Assembly: GCF_002776525.5 (NCBI RefSeq) | Contig: NC_045449.1 | Span: 6,015,476-6,079,475 of the forward strand | Source: Piliocolobus tephrosceles | Lineage: Eukaryota; Chordata; Mammalia; Primates; Cercopithecidae | DNA length: 64,000 bases | Direction: 5' to 3' | In this document: piece after piece, positions 1 to 10,870 of the stretch | Numbering within the stretch: position 1 is the first letter of the stretch | Layout of the letters: each line of letters opens with the position of its first letter | Translations under genes and position numbers: made by a program | Notes under the pieces: model-generated | What the model was told of the DNA's origin: nothing | Seen by the model: the letters and a program-made list of their open reading frames with translations, nothing else | Database searches by the model: none

Positions 1-15
1 AAAAAAAAAAAAAAA
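1..15 (+). repeat. Poly(A) run at window edge
   Basis: Fifteen A residues open the window and A-rich sequence follows to about 35. It is probably the 3' tail of a retroelement that lies outside the window. Confidence 0.5.
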
Positions 16-59
16 CAGAAATAAAAGAAAAAGGAATCTACCCACAGCACAGGAAACTA

Positions 60-297
60 CAAATGGTCAATGGCACAGGACACATTGTTCAATCTCTTTA
101 GTAAGCAGAGAGATACACCCTAAAGCAATGACAAGGGTCCACTACCCACCTATTAGTTTTCAAATGTTGTAACATAAAGTGCTGGTCAGGGCGTGGAGAG
201 ACGGGCATTTCTCTCCTCCCTTGCGGTGGGAGTATATACCTGGGTACAGGCTTTTTGAAGGACAATCTGTCAGGATCTGATGAAAGTTTAAACAGCG
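60..297 (+). mobile_element. L1M-type LINE fragment
   Basis: The text from about 175 to 297 follows the end of L1 ORF2 and beginning of the 3' region: a 'tggagagacggg' motif, then 'ggtgggagtatata' and 'aaggacaatctgtcag'. It is diverged and has no tail, so it is an old internal fragment. It covers the same L1 region as the element at 918-1543, so the two are separate insertions. Confidence 0.65.
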
Positions 298-537
298 CGG
301 CTCTGTTTAGAGGGAGGGAGGAGGGCAAGTGTTGTCCCCCTCACCTTCCAGTCTCCTACCAGTGCCCCACTTTTCTGGACACCAGGTGCACTGGAGCTGG
401 GAAACCCTGTGGGCCAGGGTCAGCCTCCCTGGAAGCCTTCTCTGCCAGGAAGAAGGGAGCAAAGGCGGGGAACAGATGTGATAATAAACCCGCACACATG
501 ACCAGCTCAGCTGTGTTCCTTTGTTTGTGTGGGTGTG
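298..537. other. Unassigned stretch between L1 and Alu
   Basis: GC-richer sequence (for example 'ctcctaccagtgccccac' near 352) that looks like a fragment of an old interspersed repeat, but I cannot assign it. No supported coding content. Confidence 0.4.
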
Positions 538-859
538 TTTTTTTGTTTGTTTGTTTTGTTTTGTTTGTTTTTTTGAGACAGAGTCTTGCTCAGTCGCCCA
601 GTCTGGAGTGCAGTGGCGCCATGATCTCGGCTCACTGCAAGCTCCGCCTCCCGGGTTCCCGCCATTCTCCTGCCTCAGCCTCCCAAGTAGCTGGGACTAC
701 AGGCGCCCGCCTCATCGCCTGCCTAGTTTTTTGTATTTTCTATTAGAGACGGGGTTTCACCGTATTAGCCAGGATGGTCTCGATCTCCTGACCTCGTGAT
801 CCGCCCGCCTCGGCCTCCCAAAGTGCTGGGACTACATGCGTGAGCCACCGCGCCCGGCC
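538..859 (-). mobile_element. AluY-like element, full length
   Basis: Reverse-complement Alu. The T-rich tail (538-575, broken by G) leads into 'gagacagagtcttgct' and the element ends with the 5' head 'ccgcgcccggcc'. Features such as 'tgcaagctccgcctcccggg' are AluY-like. Confidence 0.95.
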
Positions 860-917
860 TGTTCGTGGTTTTTACATACACCATTCATGTTACCTGTAGA
901 TCAGTAGTCTGGTGTGT

Positions 918-1543
918 GATTAGACCACAGTTGGTGGAAATGTAAATTAGTTCAGCCTCTGTGGGAAGCAGTTTGGAGATGTCTCAAGTAACTTAAAACA
1001 GAACTACCATTTGAACCAGCAATCCCATCACTGAGTTTATACTCAAAGGAACATAAATTGTTCTTCCAAAAAGACACATGCACTCGTATGTTCGTTGCAA
1101 TGCTGTTCCCAATGGCAAAGACATGGAATCAATCCAGGTGCCTATCCATGGTGGATTAAACTTTGAAAATGTAGTACATATCCACCATGGAATACTACAC
1201 AGCCATAAAAAAGAATAAAATCGTGTCCTTTGCAGCAACGTGGATGCAGCTGGAGGCCATTATCCTAAGCAAATTAATGCAGAAACAGAGAACCAAATAC
1301 TGCACATTCTCACTGTCAGTAGGAGCTAAACATTTGGTACCCACAGACACAAAAATGGGAACAATAAATGCTGGGGTAGGGAGGGAGGAGGACAAGGGTG
1401 GAAACACTGTGCTCGTTACTTGGGTGATGGGATCCTTGGAAGCCCAAACTTCAGCATCACACAGTATACCCATGAAACGAGCCTACATGTGTACACTCTG
1501 AATCTAAATATTTTTGAAATTAAAAAATAAAAAGACCATAGCG
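918..1543 (+). mobile_element. L1P 3' end
   Basis: It follows the L1 ORF2 C-terminus and 3' UTR: 'ggaatactacacagccat' at 1189-1206, 'tggatgcagctggaggcc' and a closing 'tacatgtgtacactctgaat' before an A-rich tail at 1519-1543. It is 5'-truncated. The ORF2 tail is broken by stops and has no coding potential. Confidence 0.88.
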
Positions 1544-2378
1544 TACGTGTCCGTTTTCCTGTTTCTGAACACTAAGACTCACTTCTAGCTTTGTGGCATT
1601 TCAAAGTGCTTCAGAAAACCTGACTGTGCACCATTCCCTGTGTACAGAAATACATTTCTGTCTAGGACAGGTGCGTAGACATGGGATTGCTGGTTTGAGA
1701 AGATGGAAAGGCAAGGCAAGTGAAGTGCCGTGGTACTGAGTTCATGCTGTCTGCTTTGGACAGAATCTCTAGAAATGGCTGATTCCCTTTCTCTATGGCT
1801 CCAGCTTCTATCAGACATCCCCTTCCATGGGCCCTGCTCCCACCAGGTGACCCTGGCTCCTGGGCTCCAGTCACACCGGCTCCTTCCTTTGTCCACAGCT
1901 CTGGGGTAGAGCGGCTCTCTCCCTTCTCTGGGCCATCTCACCTTCCCTGTTGCTCCTTCAGCCCCTTGCACACCTTGGTAGCTTGCTCCCTGTATTAACA
2001 TTTTCCCGTTAATATCCATCTGGCATGGATTTTGTTTTCCTGGATGAACCCTGACTCATACATAGGCCACAGTCAGGAGTCTGGATGGCAACCACGTGCC
2101 AAGAATTTTATGCAGAAGAGTGTCATGATTTAGTATCTGACCTAAACCAATGATGTTGGCCATGGTGTGGAGGTTAAATTGAACAAAAGCATGGAGCTCT
2201 GTGAGGAGGCTGATCTAGCAGAGGCTTGCACAAGGGTAATAGTAGGGAATAGAGACAAACAGAAGGCTTTGCAGTATTTTACAGTGATAGATGTGGCAGT
2301 GAGAGGAGGAGAGGAGTAAGGAATGAAGCCCAGATTTCTGGGTAGTGGCCCTGCCATTTACTGAGGTAGGAAAGGAAG
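1544..2378. other. Mostly unassigned, possible old repeat at 1760-2060
   Basis: The 1760-2060 part reads like a widespread mammalian repeat: 'ggctccagcttctatcag', 'tcaccttccctgttgctcc', then 'ttttcctggatgaaccctga' at the end. I cannot name the family. The rest shows no repeat and no exon I can support. Confidence 0.4.
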
Positions 2379-2420
2379 CGTTTTTTGTTTTGTTTTGTTT
2401 TGTTTTGTTTGTTTGTTTTA
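2379..2420. repeat. (GTTTT)n / (GTTT)n microsatellite
   Basis: Pentanucleotide GTTTT repeats that change to GTTT at the right end. Confidence 0.9.
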
Positions 2421-2464
2421 CATGGAGCCCTGAGAATATATGAGTTTTTCTTTACTAAACACCT

Positions 2465-2706
2465 TCTCTCTCTCTCTCTCTTTTTTTTTTAGACAGAGTT
2501 TCTGCTCTTGTTTCCCAGGCTAGAGTGCAATCTCAGCTCATTGTAACCTCCATCTCCTGGGTTCAAGTGATTCTCCCACCTCAGCCTCCCAAGTAGCTGA
2601 GATTACAGGCGCCTGCCACCACAGCCAGCTACTTTTTGTATTTTAGTAGAGGCGGGGTTTCACCATGTTGGTCAGGCTGTCTTGAACTCCTGACCTCAGG
2701 TGATCC
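2465..2706 (-). mobile_element. 5'-truncated Alu with (CT)n beside the tail
   Basis: A (CT)n run (2465-2480) and ten T (2481-2490) precede 'agacagagtttctgctctt'. Homology stops at 'acctcaggtgatcc', so about the first 55 Alu bases are absent. Divergence suggests AluJ or old AluS. Confidence 0.88.
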
Positions 2707-2984
2707 TTCTCTGTGTCAGTGCCCTCCTGTCTTATCTCCTACAGCTTCGGGGCTACAGGGGGACATAAATACCATGTGTGCAGGCACCTTTGTAAACCAG
2801 GCAGCACTTTCCTTAAAAAACAAAACAAACAAAAAGCACAGTGACCACAGAGGGGAGCTGGGAAGGACGGTGAGGGGCAAGGGCATTTCTGGGGCCCATC
2901 TCTCCTCTCTGTGGCTCCAAGGGCAAGATTCCACACTAGCTAGTACAACTGCATGACAGCACAAAACACCACCAGCTGCCCCAT

Positions 2985-3110
2985 GGTGTGCCTTCTAGGT
3001 ATCAGGCCCTATGCTGGGTATTTTATGCACATTCTCTCTGATCCTCTGAAGTGGGAGTCAGCAATCTTAATTTGATTTTCAGAGTCAGAACTGGTGGAAA
3101 TTCAGTTCGG
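2985..3110 (-). mobile_element. MIR fragment
   Basis: 'aggccctatgctgggtattttatgcacattctc' pattern followed by degraded sequence matches the reverse orientation of a MIR. Short and diverged. Confidence 0.55.
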
Positions 3111-3545
3111 TCCCTAGTATGGTTGGATCTCGTATTTCCGAAGGCCCATGCCGGGGGGACTATTACATCATGCTGACAATATAAATTAGACTGATCAGAG
3201 GCTGACAATATGATTAGGAATGACATACTATTTAGTAGCTGGCATTATTGCCTGTTAAATTTATACATGACAAAGTGCTTTCTATCTCTGCCCAGTGACA
3301 CTTTGACACTAACCCAAATCATAGAAAATGCTGTGGTGCGAGCCATAGGCCAATTATTAACTGTCCCTGGGAGGTCACTCAGCCCTTCCAGCCCTGCTGA
3401 CAGATTGGTCTTTGGTGAAATCATGAAGTCTTGGGAGAAGCTTATTTTTCTATTCTTGGGAACCCAGGGATCTCCCTAGCTCCCAGGTAGAGAAGCCGTC
3501 ATTGTACATGGGGTAAAAAAAAAAAACACTCAGCACTAAAAGCCT
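3111..3545. other. Unassigned noncoding stretch
   Basis: No repeat family, RNA gene or coding signal recognised. A run of 12 A at 3517-3528 is the only simple-sequence feature. Confidence 0.4.
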
Positions 3546-3725
3546 AGGTTCTATCTCTGATTACCTTCATGCCGTTAATAAGTCATTGATTCTCTCTAAG
3601 CTTCAGTTTCCTCATCTAAAAAAAAAAAAAAAAACAAAAAAAGAGAAACAAAAATACTTAACCTATCTCTATTATGGGAGTTTTCTGCAGATAGAATGAG
3701 TCAGTGGATATGAACGGACTTCGCA
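3546..3725 (+). mobile_element. MIR with expanded internal A run
   Basis: The MIR core is visible as 'aataagtcattgattctctctaagcttcagtttcctcatct' pieces. The usual TAAAATG motif after 'cctcatct' has become an 18-A run at 3617-3634, so the microsatellite grew inside the MIR. Confidence 0.65.
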
Positions 3726-4180
3726 TCAGCCAACCTTTGCTGTGTAACAAACATCCACAAAAAACCCCAGAGTCAATAAGCATGTATTTCCTTTATGTAT
3801 CTGGAGGTCGGTTAACACTTGCCTGATCAAAGCTAGACTGGATGAGTGGCTCTGCTTTAGGCTATGGGTTTGGTTAGAATGGGTTCCTTGCCATACACTG
3901 GGCTCTGGTGTGTTCTTTGCATGTTTATCCTAGAGCCTGGGATAAAAGGGAAACACCTGCTGGTGAGAAACTCTTCTCGTGGCAATGGCAGAGGCGCAAG
4001 CGGGTGAGCCCAGCTGCACAAGCACATTTCACGTCCTTGCTTGCATCATGTATGTTAATCTTCCAAAGTGGGTCACATGACCAAGCCCCAAGCCAAGGAG
4101 TGAGGCAATAAACTCCCATGTATGTGGAGAAGAGGGAGGGAATGTTTTTAAACAATAATCCAATCTACCACCTCCTTGTT
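3726..4180. mobile_element. Old LTR-like repeat, family copy 1
   Basis: Starts with 'tttgctgtgtaacaaac' and ends near 'ccaatctaccac', with 'cacatttcacgtccttgcttgcatcatg' between in pieces. The same pattern recurs at 27960-28905 and probably 60070-60690. I recognise the family pattern but not its name. Confidence 0.45.
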
Positions 4181-4442
4181 CCACATATACATAAGAAAGG
4201 ACTGTTACTTATCATTATTTTTTCAACCCCAGTAAGGACAGAGATGTCAAATATCCTGTTTTTCATCGATTGTTTTGGCCTCACAGCAACTGGTTTGGCT
4301 GTAGTTAATCAATCCAATTGACCATCAATCCACTGGACAAATTGGCTGCTCAGTTGTGTCCAATGGAGTTGATTTCCACAGGTGCATTGGGCCCCCTGAG
4401 TCCTGTCTGTGCTGTATGATGGGTTAGAAAGTAGCCAACTTT

Positions 4443-4737
4443 GGCTGGGCATGGTGGCTCACACCTGTAATCCCAGCACTTTGGGAGGCCGAGGCGGGTG
4501 GATCACAAGGTCAGGAGTTCAAGACCAGCCTGACCAACATGGTGAAACACCATCTCTACTAAAAATACAAAAATTAGCCAGGCATGGTGACACGTGCCTG
4601 TAATCCCAGCTACTCAGGAGGCTGAGGCAGGAGAATCGCTGGAACCCAGGAGGTGGAGGTTCTAGTGAGCCGAGATCGCGCCGCTGCACTCTAGCCTGGG
4701 TGACAAAGCAAGACTGTCTCGAGAGAAAAAAAATGAA
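4443..4737 (+). mobile_element. AluS-like element with target-site duplication
   Basis: Full-length Alu with an A-rich tail. It is flanked by AGAAAGTAGCCAACTTT (4426-4442) and AGAAAGTAGCTAACTTT (4738-4754), a 17-bp duplication with one difference. Confidence 0.95.
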
Positions 4738-4859
4738 AGAAAGTAGCTAACTTTAGCTGCCTACCTCTTTGCAAAAGGTAGGGTACTCCAGGGAGCTTCC
4801 TTTCTTATTCCTGCTTTCTCTCAGTTCAACGTCCTCGGGCTAGAAGCTACATAACATAA

Positions 4860-5045
4860 TAACCACCGACAAGTATGCAGACCTTTACTGATCGCCAAGT
4901 GCTTTTATAGATATAATCCATTTTGCATCCCTGAGATAGCCCCTAATCATGCCCATTTCGCAGATTAGGATCCCCTGGGTCACATCAATAGGAAATAGGA
5001 GACCCGGGATTTGAACCCCTCCTGCCTGATTCTGGGGCTCGGGAT
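4860..5045 (-). mobile_element. MIR
   Basis: 'atagatataatccattttgc', 'cccatttcgcagattaggatc' and 'gggatttgaacccctcctgcc' appear in the order of a reverse-strand MIR. Confidence 0.68.
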
Positions 5046-5785
5046 CGCCCCTCCCCCGGTCCAAGGAGGGGTTTCCTGCTCTCCAAGGCTTGATCTCCTC
5101 CTGCCTGACTTCACAGCACTCCCCAATGTAATGTCAGCTCCGTGTGACGGCCTATCTACCACATCCACAATGGTTTAATTTCTGCCGTTTATGTGAAAAG
5201 AAATTACTCACTAAAATTTAATTTGGTAAATTTCAGTCTTGGTAAGCAGTGAATTCAATGACGACACAGCCCAGCAAGTCAGCAGTTACTCAGACGATTT
5301 CCCAGCCACCAGCCCTCCCCACCCGGATAACAAAGAACGCCCAGCCTCTCAGCCTGTTTTAAATTCACATTCCTTCATTATTATGTCAAGGGAAGTCATT
5401 ATGGGACTGAAGAAAATGCTTCCTGTCTAGAAAAATAAAACGCAGTCTTGTGCGGCGGATTAGCGTTTTCTGTCGGGCATTAAATGGAGAACTCTCAAGG
5501 AGCATGGTTTCTGAATTATGTGGTTTGATGATTATTTAACCACGTTGGCTGGTGATAACTATTTATCTAGTCCAGAGCAACGCAGTTCAATAGGCCTGTC
5601 CTTACGTCCCCCTTGGAGGCTGCTGCCAGGAACCTGGCTCCCAAAATTTTCTGGGGAAGGGCAGTGGGTGGGGGGTGTGGGGAGGTGACAGGAGATGAAG
5701 GCAAGTTTCTCAGGTTGGCATTGATGCCTGGAATCTGCACAAATTTGCCTACATAGACTGGACGCTGGTAGATTTCCTGCAACTG
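5046..5785. other. Repeat-poor stretch, possible conserved noncoding DNA
   Basis: No interspersed repeat recognised. The 5170-5560 part keeps several CpGs ('gtgcggcggattagcgttttctgtcgggc' in pieces) and has AT-rich homeodomain-like motifs such as 'aaatttaatttgg' and 'gattatttaacc'. This could be an ordinary unique stretch. Confidence 0.4.

Positions 5786-5833
<48 letters not shown>
5786..5833. repeat. (TG)n microsatellite
   Basis: About 24 uninterrupted TG units, followed by a short GA-rich stretch at 5837-5860. Confidence 0.97.
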
Positions 5834-5837
<4 letters not shown>

Positions 5838-5884
5838 GACAGAGAGAGATTGAGAGATTCAACCTAGACATGTTATAATCAGCT

Positions 5885-6195
5885 TGTTTAAGCCACTGGG
5901 GCTATGGGCTTTCAAGGCAGGAATAATATTCTGTTTATTTTTGCACCCCCAGTGCCTAGCACAGTGCCTGGCACTTGTGTATAACCATGATTTTGAGGCT
6001 GATTGTCAAAAACACGAGTTAGGGAGCAGACTCCTGTGATGGTAGCTGCAGCTGGCCACCAGGATGTGTTTCACCCGGACTTCTGTCTGTTAAATTTACT
6101 GCTGCATCCTCAGCTCCAAGGCCAGTGCCTGGCAAAGAGATAGTGCTCAGTAAATACTTGCTGCATTTTTTCTGAATCTGCATCAAGGTGTGGAA
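5885..6195 (+). mobile_element. Two L2 3'-end fragments
   Basis: 'gcacccccagtgcctagcacagtgcctggc' (5943 on, in pieces) and 'ccagtgcctggcaaagagatagtgctcagtaaatacttg' (6122 on) are the characteristic L2 3' ending seen twice. Confidence 0.55.
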
Positions 6196-6482
6196 GGTAA
6201 GAAGAGCTGCTAGGATAAAAGACACCGGGGCACCTTTTGGGAAAGAGACCAGGACAGAGGAACAGATGGGGGCTGAAATACAGGGTGGAAAAGTTGTTTG
6301 GTCTGAAGAAGAGCAGGCTTGGGGTCAGGACCATGCCTTCCCACCTCTGAATGCTGCCCTGAAGCAGGATTGGCCCCATTCTGGGTGGTCTGCGGGGAGA
6401 GGAGGCTATTGCTGGTAGGTGCATTCTGAGGTCGGGGGAAAGGAAAAAGTTTACAGGAAAGCTGTCCAAAGAAGGAATGACT

Positions 6483-6765
6483 GGCCAGGCGCGGTGGCTC
6501 AAGCCTGTAATCCCAGCACTTTGGGAGGCCGAGACGGGCGGATCACGAGGTCAGGAGATCGAGACCATCCTGGCTAACACGGTGAAAGCCCGTCTGTACT
6601 AAAAAAATACAAAAAAACTAGCCGGGCGAGGTGGTGGGCACCTGTAGTCCCAGCTACTCGGGAGGCTGAGGCAGGAGAATGGCGTGAACCTGGGAGGTGG
6701 AGCTCGCAGTGAGCCGAGATCCGGCCACTGCACTCCAGCCTGGGTGACAGAGCAAGACTCCGTCT

Positions 6766-6800
<35 letters not shown>
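6483..6800 (+). mobile_element. AluYR-like young Alu (Old World monkey type)
   Basis: Full-length Alu with 'ggctcaagcctgtaatccc', 'gaggccgagacgggcgg', 'actagccgggcgaggtgg' and 'gatccggccactgc'. I know this combination from cercopithecid AluYR subfamilies, whereas human AluY reads 'gatcccgccactgc'. A pure 34-A tail (6767-6800) and the 11-bp duplication AAGGAATGACT (6472-6482, 6799-6809) indicate a recent insertion. Confidence 0.93.
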
Positions 6801-6802
<2 letters not shown>

Positions 6803-6887
6803 AATGACTTTCCCTTAAGAGTTAGGGAGCCCCCAGGTGTCAGGAGAGGCTTGACTTGGGCAGAACGTTGGAGTGGAAAGTGTAACA

Positions 6888-7417
6888 GAGGGATGTCTGG
6901 TCTTTTGGCTTCCCAGGGTCACACCGTAAGAAGAATCGTTAATGTAGTATGTTAACACTAACGATAGCTGATGAGCTAAAAATCACAAAAGGACATAAAT
7001 TACAAAAAAAAAAAAATCTCATAATGGGTCTGGTGCAGTGGCTCATGCCTGTAATCTCAGCACTTTGGGAGGCCAAGGAGGGCGAATCACGAGGTCAGGA
7101 GTTCGAGACCAGCCTGGTCAACATGATGAAACCCCATTTCTGTATTTTGTAAAAATACAAAAATATTAGCTGGGCCTGGTGGCGGGCGCCTGTAATCCCA
7201 GCTACTTGGGAGGCTAAGGCAGGAGAATCGCTTGAACCCGGGAGGCGGAGGTTGCAGTGAGCCGAGATCACGCCACTGCACTCCAGCCCAGGTGACAGTG
7301 TGAGACTCTGTCTCAAAAAATAAAAAAATTCATGTTTTAAGAGAGTTAACAAATGTGTGTTGGGCCACATTCAAAGCCATCTGGGCTGCAGGCCTCTGGT
7401 TGGACAAGCTTAATATC
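6888..7417. mobile_element. hAT-type DNA transposon relic (MER30-like), split by Alu
   Basis: Left part reads 'ggtcttttggcttcccaggg', 'aacactaacgatagctgatg' and 'aatctcataatg'. Right part resumes with 'catgttttaagagagtt', 'gtgttgggccacattcaaag' and 'ggttggacaagctt'. This order fits a short nonautonomous hAT element. The family name is from memory. Confidence 0.6.
7026..7328 (+). mobile_element. AluS-like element nested in the hAT relic
   Basis: Full-length Alu ending in a short A-rich tail with a T interruption. It separates two halves of the element at 6888-7417 and so is the younger insertion. Confidence 0.93.
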
Positions 7418-7904
7418 GCGTAAGATAGAAGGTAGAAGTAGGGGACCTTCGAGGTCCCATGAGAGTTTGCAACTTACAGTCCATACTTGATTGATTTGCT
7501 TCTGCTGAATCAGAGAAAGATGAATCTATTCTCCTGGGCTAAGGAGGGATGTTGAACTGGACCTTGAAGATGCTGAAAGAGGTAACTGTGGTCAGAAGAG
7601 TTACTATGGACGGGACCATGTGTGAATAATCCCATGTTGTATGGCTTGGTGGAGTGACATGTGCCATAGGCACACGACAGATGAGGGAGAAGAGATCAGA
7701 ACTACTGCAGTCTGGAGACCCCTGGAGAAGGGCAGGGAGGCCAGAGAAATCAGGGAGGCCTCCCTGGAAGAGGTCAGGTGGAGAGATCGGCGTGCTCAGG
7801 AAGCCCTGGGGAGGTGGGACTGAAGAAATTGTGAGTAACTAGCCAAAGTTGTGGAATGGTCGATCCGGCTCTTACCAGCAGAGAGTGGTTAAAGACAGAC
7901 CAAG
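7329..7904. other. Unassigned stretch after the hAT relic
   Basis: From 7418 on there is no repeat I can name. 7530-7800 ('cagggaggcctccctggaag') hints at a reverse-strand L2, but weakly. Confidence 0.35.
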
Positions 7905-8205
7905 GGCCGGGCGCGGTGGCTCACACCTGTATTCCTAGCACTTTGGGAGGCCGAGGCAGGTGGATCATGAGGTCAGGAGTTCCAGACCAGCCTGGCCAAC
8001 AAGGTGAAACCCCATCTCTACTAAAAATACAAAAATTAGCCGGGTGTGGTGGTGGGTGCCTGTAATCCCAGCTACTCGGGAGGCTGAGGCAGGAGAATTG
8101 CTTGAACCTGGGAGGCGGAGGTTGCAGCAAGCCAAGATCATGCTGCTGCACTCCAGACTGGGTGACAGAGTGAGACTCCATCTCAAAAAAAAAAAAAAAA
8201 AAAAA
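7905..8205 (+). mobile_element. AluS-like element
   Basis: Full-length Alu from 'ggccgggcgcggtggc' to a 22-A tail at 8184-8205. Confidence 0.95.
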
Positions 8206-8397
8206 CCCGGGAGGCAAAGAAGCCACAGGTGAGCCAGGTAGTTAGAAAAGAGTATGATTTCTCAGGGGAAGAGCCAAGGCTGGGGAGAAAGTAGCACCTG
8301 GTTGGCATCTTGAGGAAGCGCTGCCAGCAAAGGGCTCTCACATCTTAGCAGCAACCAAGGCAGCTGGCCATGAACTCTAATAGAGGCAGAGGGTTTC

Positions 8398-8640
8398 TTA
8401 AGATTTTAGAAGCAGACACTCCTGGTTTGAAGTCCTGACACGACTATGTTCCGAATGTGTGATCCTGGACAAATGGCTTAACCTCTGAGCCTTAGTTTCC
8501 TCATCTGTAAAATAAGTCTTTTAAAAAATCTCTCCAACCCTCCAAGAGGTGGTGTGAAGATTAGATGGGGTCATGGATGTCTGCATGATATGTGATCTCT
8601 GACATGCCCTGTGCTTATGGAGGTGGCTGCTAATGGCATG
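8398..8640 (+). mobile_element. MIR, near full length
   Basis: 'gaagtcctgacacgactatg', 'gtgtgatcctggacaaatgg', 'cctcatctgtaaaataagtc' and 'gtgtgaagattagatggggt' follow the MIR consensus in order. Confidence 0.85.
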
Positions 8641-8907
8641 GTATGGCACAATCTGTGAATTGGAGAGTGACGGGAACTGCCTGGGGCTCCAAGTCAGGCC
8701 TTGAACTTACCATCAATCTGGAGAAAACTTTGTTCTTCAATTTAGGGGTTGGCCTGATGGGCCTGGCCGTGGTCCCACCTTCGAGTGGCTGTCCTGAGGA
8801 CAAGTCCACGCGAGGATGTCAGCTCTTCTTCCATTCTGCAAGTCAGCATCAGGTCAGTGTTGGGAAGTGGTGACCTGCAGTTGTCCACCTGCAGCTGCCC
8901 GCAGAAG

Positions 8908-9012
8908 GCAGACTGATCAGAAAGCTCTTCCGTGGCGTTAGGATGGAGAGGCTTAGGCATGCTAAATGCTGAAGGGAAGAACCGTGGAGAGGAGGGGGTG
9001 GTGATTTGCAGC
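8908..9012 (+). repeat. Local direct repeat, copy 1
   Basis: About 105 bp that recurs on the same strand at 9808-9915. Both share the exact block ATGGAGAGGCTTAGGCATGC and continue with 'taaatgctga' and 'gaagaacc.tggagaggagg'. The identity is about 80 percent by eye. Confidence 0.75.
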
Positions 9013-9655
9013 TGGCTGACGGCCCCTCCCTGATGGCCGCCATGAAGCCAATGTGTCCATGACTCCCCATGACCTTGTTCCCAGCCTCCTTTACCGTGTC
9101 GCAGTGAAGTCATTTTTCAAAGCTAACACTTGTAGAGGCTCCTCCAGGAGGCAGCCGCTGATGACTTTGAATTCAACGTGTGGATTTCGATCTTCAGCCC
9201 TGACCCCTTCTCTAAACCCCAATTCAATATATCCAACCTGCCTAGATAAGGGTCTCAAAGTATGACCCAAACAGAGTTCCCAGAAACCTCCTTCCCCAAA
9301 TTTGTTCCTCTTTGAGTCCTCTCCTGCCACTGCCATCCACCCAACTCTTCAGGCCAAGACCCCCATGTCATCTGTGACTGCTCTCCTTCCTTTATCCCTC
9401 CATCTACCCCAGAAGGCCCTGACAGCCCTGCCTTCCAAATATATCCCCAGTCTGCCTCCTTTTCTCCAGGTTCCCTGATGCCACTCTGTCCACACCAGCA
9501 TCCTCTCTCAGCTGGTGATGCAGCAGCCTCTTACTGAGCAACCTGCTTCCTTTCTTGGCTTTTCAAATCCATTCCCTGCAAAGTAGCCAGAGGGATCTTT
9601 TCAAAACATAACTCAAGTCATGTTCATCTTCTTAAAACCCTTATTCTCAGGGCAC

Positions 9656-10056
9656 GTAAAATAAAAACAAAACCAAATGGAAGCCACACTGCACGGGGGT
9701 CAAGGTGTGAATAGGATTTTAGGACACGACAATGAAGAATCTAGAAATGCTTGCAAGAGACATGGCTGGGAAAGGAAAGACAGGGAGAGAGAGTCAGAGC
9801 TGCAAGCAGACAGACTGATCTTCTAAGTGCTTCTGTGGAGTTAGAATGGAGAGGCTTAGGCATGCTAAATGCTGACGAGAAGAACCATGGAGAGGAGGAG
9901 GTGGCGATTCACTTGGATAACGGATGACTCCTGTTTTTGGGAGAAGAGACTTGAAGCTAATTCATATTGTTCATGATGGCATCTCTTCCCCCACGTAAGC
10001 TTGTTTTTGTCAGCTCTCTTTAAACAGTAAATAAAATAAAAAACGAAAATAAAATA
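9656..10056. other. Segment that interrupts L2
   Basis: This segment separates the two L2 parts. It contains the second copy of the local direct repeat, and its edges are A-rich (TAAAATAAAA-like on both sides). No transposon family recognised. Confidence 0.5.
9808..9915 (+). repeat. Local direct repeat, copy 2
   Basis: Partner of 8908-9012, 900 bp downstream. Homology starts at 'cagactgatc' and fades after 'gaggtggcgatt'. Flanks on both sides differ from those of copy 1. Confidence 0.75.
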
Positions 10057-10379
10057 GACCGGGCGCGGTGGCTCACACCTGTAATCCCAGCACTTTGGGA
10101 GGCCGAGGTGGGTGGATCACGAGGTCAGGAGATCAAGACCATCCTGGTCAACACGGTGAAACCCCGTCTCTACTAAAAATACAGAAAATTAGCCAGGCGT
10201 GGTGGTGGGTGCTTGTAGTCTCAGCTACTCGGGAGGCTGAGGCAAAAGAATGGCATGAACCAGGGAGATGGAGCTTGCAGTGAGCTGAGATTGTGCCACT
10301 GCACTCCTGCCTGGGCGACAGAGCGAGACTCCATCTCAAAAATATAAAAATAAAAATAAAAATAAATAAAATAAAATAG
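10057..10379 (+). mobile_element. Alu with (TAAAA)n tail
   Basis: Full-length Alu whose tail is a run of 'ataaaa' units. Flanking duplication AAAATAAAATAGA is seen before the head and after the tail. Confidence 0.94.
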
Positions 10380-10484
10380 AACCTCCTTACTAAAGCCCAC
10401 AAGACCCTCCAAGATCTGGCCCCTGTCCAGTCTCCAGCCCCAGCCTGTGCTATCTCCCCCTGCCCACTGGCCCCCAGGCTGGGG

Positions 10485-10870
10485 GCTTTAACCTGCATAA
10501 GAATTATCCAGAAGCTGGGCGCAGTGGCTCACACATGTAATCCCAGCACTTTGGGAGGCCGAGGCGGGCAGATCACAAGGTCAGGAGATCGAGACCATTC
10601 TGGCTAATACGGTGAAACCCCGTCTCTACTAAAAAATACAAAAAATTAGCCAGGCGCAGTGGCGGGCGCCTGTAGTCCCAGCTACTAGGGAGGCTGAGGC
10701 AGGAGAATGGCATGAACCTGGGAGGTGGAGCTTGCAGTGAGCCGAGATTGCACTGCTGCACTCCAGCCTGGGCGACAGAGCAAGACTCCGTCTCAAAAAA
10801 AAAAAAAGAATTATCCAGAGAGCTTGTTGAAGCACAAATTCCTATTCTTCCTGCTCCTCATCTTCCCCTT
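10485..10870. mobile_element. MER5-like hAT relic split by Alu
   Basis: 'ctttaacctgcataagaattatccaga' before the Alu and 'gagcttgttgaagcacaaattcct' after it join into the MER5A-type pattern. Both halves are short. Confidence 0.5.
10513..10805 (+). mobile_element. AluY/S element with perfect target-site duplication
   Basis: Full-length Alu flanked by AAGAATTATCCAGA at 10499-10512 and 10806-10819, a perfect 14-bp duplication. Confidence 0.96.

Larger units (their letters stand above)
9250..10480 (+). mobile_element. L2 3' region, interrupted
   Basis: 9250-9655 has the L2 order 'tcatctgtgactgctctcc', 'ccttccaaatatatccccag', 'gccagagggatcttttcaaa'. It resumes at about 10385 with 'cccacaagaccctccaagatctggcccc' in pieces. 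An unrelated 400-bp segment plus an Alu lie between. Confidence 0.62.

Noticed and set aside
255..799. Overlapping open frames of 92-163 codons
   Set aside because: They read through an Alu. The FETESCSVAQ and ETGFHRISQDGLDLLTS text is a standard reverse-Alu translation.
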